NCBI GenBank assembly: GCA_003152975.1
Contig: PMBP01000262.1
Span: 211-10,673, forward strand
From: Phycisphaerales bacterium
Lineage (GTDB): Bacteria > Planctomycetota > Phycisphaerae > Sedimentisphaerales > Anaerohalosphaeraceae
Length of the DNA: 10,463 bases
Direction: 5' to 3'
Positions 6,327-10,463 of the stretch are shown in pieces. The notes under the pieces were generated by a model, which ran no database searches, was not told where the DNA came from, and was given only the letters and a program-made list of their open reading frames with translations. Every line of letters begins with the position of its first letter. Position 1 is the stretch's first letter. Position numbers and translations under genes: made by a program.

Positions 6327-6374
6327 CTGTGAGGATCCATAGGGAAACCCATAAAATCGGAGCATATCCTTTTT

Positions 6375-6380
6375 GGAGGG
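6375..6380 (+). promoter_or_regulatory. Ribosome binding site deciding the 6388 start
   Basis: GGAGGG (6375-6380) lies seven bases before ATG 6388, right ahead of a typical signal peptide. An in-frame TTG at 6373 would place this site inside the coding region, so it is not the start. Confidence 0.85.
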
Positions 6381-6387
6381 TAACACC

Positions 6388-9300
6388 ATGAAAAAGATTT
6401 TGTTGTATTTGATGGGATGTTTGGTGGTCACCGGCGGGGCCTGGGCGGCTCTGCAGGATGGCTTGGTGGCCTATTGGCCGTTGGAAGACAATCTCAACGA
6501 TGTTACCGGAAATGGCCACAACGGAACCGGATTCAATGCCGGAGCCGGCCTCACCTATGTCGCGGGGAAAGTCGGACAAGCGCTCAATGTTGACGGCACG
6601 GGTGGACACGGCGTCGATACCGGAACCTGGAGCCCCAATGTCCATACCGGACCCTTCTCGGTTGCCTGCTGGGCCCGCTGGAAAGGCGGCGGCTCGCAAT
6701 GGCAGGGACTGATCGGGAAGGCCGATGCGTGGGGTTCGGCGGATACTACGACGGAAAATAATATTAAGGAATACTGGTATATCGAGAGCGGGGACACCAC
6801 CGGAACCAACGCCTTATATTTCCAGACGCCCAATAGCGGCGCTTGGCAAACTGCCCAACTCCTGATCGCCGATCAGTGGCGATATGTCGTTGCCGTGTAT
6901 AGCGCCGGCATCGCGACCTTGTATGTCGATGGCCAGCAGGTGGCCAGTGGTTCCTTGAATCTGGATGAGAGAGACTTCAACAATCACTTTGTCTTCGGAT
7001 GCAAAGAGAACGGCGGAGCCAACACCTTCAACGGGGCCCTCGATGAAATCGCCGTCTGGAATCGAGCGTTAACCACCGACGAAATTACGGAGTTGTACAA
7101 CGGCGGCAACGGCAAATCGTTGTCCGGCGAAAAATGGCAGGCTATCAATGTGGCTCCGGTCAACAAGGCTACAGGGATTCCGCTGGCCGGGACCAAGCTC
7201 CAATGGCAGGCCTCGCCCGATCCGGCCCCCAAGCCCATTATCCGATACGATGTGTATCTCGGGAAAGATTATACGCTCGTCTCCGATGTGGCCGATCCCA
7301 ACCATGAGGCCCGTGTCGCCCAAGTGGCGGCGACGGTATTTGAATACAACACCGGGGCCTTGAAAGACAACACCACCTATTACTGGCGGATCGATACGGT
7401 CATCGATGATGTCAACATGGCCTTCGGCCAGGTCAGGGGTTTCCAGACCGTCGTCATGACCCCGATCATCACCGGGCAACCGAAAAATGTATCGGTGGGT
7501 CCGGGCGGCTGGCCGGTCTCCTTCTCCGTCGTCGCGACATCCAACGACGGTACGATCTCCTACAAGTGGTTCAAGAAGGGCAGCGCTACCGTCCTTTCCT
7601 CGACCGATACGCTTTCCTTCGCCGCTACCGACGGCAAGCAGGGACAATACTATTGCCAGCTGACAAATGCCTTTACCACCGCGCCGGTTGTTTCGGATAC
7701 CGCGGATCTGACGATTGTGCCTCCGGCTCCGGCAGGTCTGGCGGCGGGCATGGTCGGATACTGGCCTCTCGACAACAACGGCGCCGACGCATCCGGAAAC
7801 GGACTCAACGGTACCGTCACAGGCGACACGACCTTTGTGACCGCCAAGATCGGCGGCGGCGCATCGCTGGATGGGCTTGGTGATTTCATCCAGATCCCCA
7901 ACAATGCGGCCCTTGACCTCACCCAGGCGATGACTGTGGCCACCTGGGCCAAAACTCGCGGTGCCTGGCGGTTCGGCTGGGAATCCATTGTCTGTAACGG
8001 CGAAAATTCCTGGCGCATGCAGCGCGATGCATCCAATCCGGGCATCGAGTGGGCCCTGGGATATTGGGAGACCTACGGCGGATCGTTCGGACCCAAGACG
8101 ATTGACGACAGCCAGTGGCACTTGATCGTCGGAATGACCGACGGCACGACCGAAAAACTGTTCGTGGACGGCGTCCTGGATGCCCAGCACTCCACGATCG
8201 GCAATCCGCCCATTCAGGTACAGGCCGACAAAACCCTCGGTATGCGGATCGGCTCGAATCCGGAAAACATCGCCCGCGACTTCGACGGTTGGCTCGATGA
8301 GACGGTCGTCTGGAATCGCGCCTTGTCCGATACGGAAGTGACGGCCCTGTTCAACGGTGGTCAGGGCGTGGCCCTGGTTAATCCGTGGCAACCCAACACC
8401 CCGACGCCCGGCGATGGTTCGGCCGGCGTGGATCCGTCGGTCGATCTGACGCTGAAGTGGCAACTCGGTAAGGTTCCGCCCTTCGGCGCCCAGTACCAGG
8501 TCTATTTCGGCGAATTCGGCGAGGCCCTGATCCTCGTGGGCTCGACGACGAACCTCCAGTATGTCCTGCCCAAGGCCATGATGGCCTACGATAAGAAGTT
8601 CTCTTGGCGGGTCGATACGACCTATCAGGGTACGACCGAAACCGGCCAGGTCTGGTCCTTCGAGACTATCAAGCTCCTGCCGATCATCGTGACCAATCCG
8701 GCCGATGTCGTCGTTCCGGATAAGGGAACGGCAAGCTTCTCGTTTGTCGTCACATCCCCCACGACCGTAACCTACAAGTGGTACAAGCAGGAATCCAGCG
8801 CGCTGGTCGGGACCGGCAATCCCCTCGTGCTGAACAATGTCAGCGCCGCCGGCGAGGGCTTCTACTATTGCGACGCGATTAACTCCGCCGGAACCGTTCG
8901 TTCGGCGTCCGCTTCGCTGATGCTCGAACAGCTCCTGGCCTATTGGAAGATGGACGAGACCGTCCTGGCCGCCGATACCGGCGCCCTCATCAAGGATTCC
9001 ACCGTCTTCACGCATGACGGCACCAAGTTCGGTGATGTCCATAGTGTTGACGGAATGACCGGCAACGCGATGGCCTTCGACGGCAATGGCGACTATATCG
9101 ACACCGGAACCTGGAACCCCAACGAGCATTCGGCGCAGCTCACCATCGCTATGTGGGTCAAGTGGGCCGGCCTCAACGGCCAGTACCAGGGCCTCATCGG
9201 CAAGCGTGACGGGTGGGGTGCAGCCAACATGATGTGGCAGCTCGAACTGAACATCGATACCGGCGCGATGGCCTTCGCCCGCGAGGGTAGCTATCCTCCG

Positions 9301-9687
9301 GGAGTCGGGGCGTTGCCCGTCGGAGAATGGGCCTTTGTGGCCGTCACCTTCGACGGAACCAACGCGACGATCTATCGCGACGGCCTTTCGGTTGCCTCCG
9401 GCGCCTTCTCGCTGGGCAACAAACCCGACGCCCGTCTGGTCGTCGGTGCCAGCGAGGCCAGCGGCGGCAATCCCTTCAACGGGGCCCTGGACGATGTCCG
9501 GATCTACAACTATGCCCTCGACGCACTGGAAGTCGCCCACCTCTTTACGAAGGACGAAGGAACGGTCTGCATGGGCAATCCCGCCCACGATCTCGACGGC
9601 AACTGCCGCGTGGGTCTCAACGATGTGGCCCTCTTCGCGGCCGAATGGCTTAAGTGTAACCTGGTCCCGCAGTCGGCGTGTCAATAA
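6388..9687 (+). CDS. Large secreted multidomain LamG / Fn3-like / Ig-like protein with dockerin-like tail
   Basis: This 1099-residue extracellular protein is probably a carbohydrate-binding or adhesive surface component; no catalytic motif is seen. A Sec signal peptide (KK, hydrophobic 4-19, cleavage after AWA at 20) is followed by LamG 1 (22-240), an Fn3-like domain (248-354, ending YYWRIDT and FQTV), an Ig-like domain (357-445, KWF and YYC), LamG 2 (452-661), Fn3-like (664-762, FSWRVDT), Ig-like (764-846, YKWYK and YYC), LamG 3 (847-1055) and a C-terminal tail (1062-1099). Each LamG domain begins with an AYWPL-like or AYWKM-like strand and ends in a G-LDE/LDD...WNRAL or YNYAL strand with an LF or LY helix, as in the concanavalin-like LamG_3 family. 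Both Ig-like domains keep the core Trp and second Cys but lack the first Cys. LamG 1 and 3 share a DTGTW-PN-H motif that LamG 2 lacks. ATG 6388 follows GGAGGG. Only 62 bases separate it from the next LamG gene, with no terminator. Confidence 0.9.
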   Translation: MKKILLYLMGCLVVTGGAWAALQDGLVAYWPLEDNLNDVTGNGHNGTGFNAGAGLTYVAGKVGQALNVDGTGGHGVDTGTWSPNVHTGPFSVACWARWKGGGSQWQGLIGKADAWGSADTTTENNIKEYWYIESGDTTGTNALYFQTPNSGAWQTAQLLIADQWRYVVAVYSAGIATLYVDGQQVASGSLNLDERDFNNHFVFGCKENGGANTFNGALDEIAVWNRALTTDEITELYNGGNGKSLSGEKWQAINVAPVNKATGIPLAGTKLQWQASPDPAPKPIIRYDVYLGKDYTLVSDVADPNHEARVAQVAATVFEYNTGALKDNTTYYWRIDTVIDDVNMAFGQVRGFQTVVMTPIITGQPKNVSVGPGGWPVSFSVVATSNDGTISYKWFKKGSATVLSSTDTLSFAATDGKQGQYYCQLTNAFTTAPVVSDTADLTIVPPAPAGLAAGMVGYWPLDNNGADASGNGLNGTVTGDTTFVTAKIGGGASLDGLGDFIQIPNNAALDLTQAMTVATWAKTRGAWRFGWESIVCNGENSWRMQRDASNPGIEWALGYWETYGGSFGPKTIDDSQWHLIVGMTDGTTEKLFVDGVLDAQHSTIGNPPIQVQADKTLGMRIGSNPENIARDFDGWLDETVVWNRALSDTEVTALFNGGQGVALVNPWQPNTPTPGDGSAGVDPSVDLTLKWQLGKVPPFGAQYQVYFGEFGEALILVGSTTNLQYVLPKAMMAYDKKFSWRVDTTYQGTTETGQVWSFETIKLLPIIVTNPADVVVPDKGTASFSFVVTSPTTVTYKWYKQESSALVGTGNPLVLNNVSAAGEGFYYCDAINSAGTVRSASASLMLEQLLAYWKMDETVLAADTGALIKDSTVFTHDGTKFGDVHSVDGMTGNAMAFDGNGDYIDTGTWNPNEHSAQLTIAMWVKWAGLNGQYQGLIGKRDGWGAANMMWQLELNIDTGAMAFAREGSYPPGVGALPVGEWAFVAVTFDGTNATIYRDGLSVASGAFSLGNKPDARLVVGASEASGGNPFNGALDDVRIYNYALDALEVAHLFTKDEGTVCMGNPAHDLDGNCRVGLNDVALFAAEWLKCNLVPQSACQ
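6613..6660 (+). repeat. DNA segment duplicated in the second LamG gene (partner 9984-10031)
   Basis: The 48 bases at 6613-6660 and at 9984-10031 match at 41 positions by eye without gaps, encoding the shared VDTGTWSPNVH-x-GPFS segment. Similarity continues at protein level over about 220 residues. This supports descent of the two LamG domains from a common duplicated gene. Confidence 0.75.
9589..9681 (+). other. Dockerin-like single EF-hand and Cys-rich C-terminus of the LamG protein
   Basis: Residues 1068-1079 form a 12-residue EF-hand-type loop with acidic or amide residues at positions 1, 3, 5 and 12 (Asp1068, Asp1070, Asn1072, Asp1079) and Gly at position 4. A helix ending in EWLKC and the pair Cys1090 and Cys1098 near the stop follow. 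Canonical type I dockerins have two such loops; only one is present. I recall similar half-dockerin ends on many secreted Phycisphaerae proteins; the role (attachment, sorting or stability) is unknown. Confidence 0.65.
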
Positions 9688-9720
9688 TCGGCCAACGGAT
9701 GAACAAGGACAAACTAAAGA

Positions 9721-9742
9721 CTCCTGATAAATAGACGGAGGA
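9721..9742 (+). promoter_or_regulatory. Ribosome binding site of the second LamG gene, possibly hairpin-masked
   Basis: GGAGGA (9737-9742) lies seven bases before ATG 9750. CTCC at 9721-9724 can pair with its GGAG (9737-9740), which could reduce translation; with only 4 bp this is weak. No promoter or terminator is seen in 9688-9736, so the gene is probably read from the 6062-6090 promoter. Confidence 0.5.
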
Positions 9743-9749
9743 ATATCCA

Positions 9750-10463
9750 ATGAAACGAAACTTGATGATACTCACTTTTCTGTGTCTGGGATTGTTGATT
9801 CATCCGACGGCCCAGGCCGCCCTCAAGGATGGCCTGGTCGCCTATTGGCCGGTCGATGGCAATCTGACGGATGAAACCGGCAACGGCCACAACGGCACCG
9901 CCCTCAACGGCGGAGGTGCCCTGTCGTATGTCCCCGGCAAGTTTGGACAGGCCGCCAACTTCAGCGGCGTCTGGGGCGGTGGAGTCGATACCGGTACCTG
10001 GAGCCCGAATGTGCATAATGGCCCCTTCTCCCTGGCTTGTTGGGCCCGCTGGCAGGCCGGCGGCCAATCGCAGTGGCAGGGACTCATCGCCAAACGCGAC
10101 CAGTGGAGCGCTACCGCCGATACGCCTGAAGTCAACAGCTATCGGGCCTACTGGTACATCGAATTCAGCCACGATGCCGCCAATCCGCCCGCCAACCAGA
10201 AGACCCAGAATCTCTATTTTCAGAGCGACCGCGGCGGTCCCTGGCAAAATGCCAAGAAACTGAACTCCGGTCAGTGGCAATATGTCGTCGCCACATTTGA
10301 CGGAACCAACGGGTTCCTGTATCTCGATGGCCAGCAGATCGCCAATGGCGCCCTTCTGCTTGACGAGCGGGACCTCAACAACCACATCGTCTTCGGTGCT
10401 GTGGGCTATGACGGCGCCGGCAACATCGAAAACGCCTTCTGCGGCGCCATGGACGAAGTCGCC
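9750..10463 (+). CDS. Secreted LamG-domain protein, N-terminal part (3' end outside window)
   Basis: This frame stays open for 238 codons to the window edge. It starts with a Sec signal peptide (MKRN, hydrophobic 5-17, likely cleavage after AQA near residue 23) and continues into a LamG domain very like LamG 1 of the preceding gene. Both share DGLVAYWP near the start, GNGHNGT, GVDTGTWSPNVH, FS-ACWARW, SQWQGLI, an LYFQ strand, a YVDGQQ or YLDGQQ strand with VASG or IANG after it, LDERD-NNH and VFG. The domain runs out at the GAMDEVA strand, where the paralogue has GALDEIAVWNRAL. The start is set by GGAGGA at 9737-9742. Tandem order, short spacing and similarity point to a gene duplication within one transcription unit. 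Binding target unknown, probably extracellular glycan. Further Fn3, Ig or LamG repeats may lie beyond the window. Confidence 0.9.
   Translation, partial: MKRNLMILTFLCLGLLIHPTAQAALKDGLVAYWPVDGNLTDETGNGHNGTALNGGGALSYVPGKFGQAANFSGVWGGGVDTGTWSPNVHNGPFSLACWARWQAGGQSQWQGLIAKRDQWSATADTPEVNSYRAYWYIEFSHDAANPPANQKTQNLYFQSDRGGPWQNAKKLNSGQWQYVVATFDGTNGFLYLDGQQIANGALLLDERDLNNHIVFGAVGYDGAGNIENAFCGAMDEVA

Noticed and set aside
6406..6420. LMGC near residue 11 of the LamG protein as a lipobox
   Set aside because: The Cys is too early, the hydrophobic core continues after it, and a good AWA signal peptidase I site follows at residue 20.
7069..9750. Very long open frame antisense to the LamG gene (893 codons)
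   Set aside because: It mirrors the strongly biased codons of the real gene. It has no signal peptide, no recognisable domain and no ribosome binding site, and its product looks like shadow translation.
10209..10229. QNLYFQS in the second LamG protein, like the TEV protease site
   Set aside because: The paralogue has NALYFQT at the same place, so this is an ordinary LamG beta strand and not an engineered tag.

Overview
The window reads like a Planctomycetes genome, most likely class Phycisphaerae (Sedimentisphaerales-like). This is an inference from gene content. It has several Gfo/Idh/MocA oxidoreductases with twin-arginine leaders, a Tat-exported xylose-isomerase-like TIM-barrel protein, and very long secreted LamG proteins. 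One LamG protein ends in a one-EF-hand, dockerin-like, Cys-rich tail of a kind I associate with secreted proteins of that group. Coding DNA is GC-rich, while some intergenic stretches are AT-rich.

Layout, left to right. (1) Positions 1-227 hold the C-terminal 74 codons of a Gfo/Idh/MocA-type protein on the + strand, recognised by similarity to the C-terminus of the gene at 1915-3276. (2) Positions 228-514 are a non-coding leader with a good sigma70-like promoter (288-316) and a 9-bp stem. (3) Positions 515-1861 encode a complete RhlE-type DEAD-box RNA helicase with a short repetitive basic tail. Its stop codon lies in the loop of a 14-bp terminator hairpin that probably works in both directions. 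(4) A heptanucleotide repeat (CAATNNT) fills the gap to the next gene and recurs at 4896-4927. (5) Positions 5907 down to 1915 on the - strand look like a three-gene operon: a Tat-exported TIM-barrel isomerase/epimerase-like protein, then two Tat-exported Gfo/Idh/MocA proteins. A perfect TATAAT -10 lies at 5994-5999. (6) Positions 5908-6387 are a divergent regulatory region. The + strand promoter (TTGACA-17-TATGTT) drives a transcript with a leader of about 290 nt holding several hairpins, including two mutually exclusive structures. (7) Positions 6388-9687 encode a 1099-residue secreted protein: LamG, Fn3-like, Ig-like, LamG, Fn3-like, Ig-like, LamG, dockerin-like tail. (8) From 9750 to the window edge lies a second secreted LamG protein, paralogous to the N-terminal LamG domain of the first and probably co-transcribed with it.

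How it may fit together (inference). The exported oxidoreductases and TIM-barrel protein resemble the enzyme set of oxidoreductive (3-keto-sugar) glycan breakdown, and the divergent LamG proteins could be surface or extracellular glycan binders. No glycoside hydrolase, DUF1080 protein, transporter or regulator is visible here to complete such a locus. The helicase is a housekeeping-type gene lying between two oxidoreductase paralogues. I see no tRNA, rRNA, CRISPR array, insertion sequence or phage gene. The strongest leads are the switch-like LamG leader, the heptad repeats, and the LamG/half-dockerin architecture.
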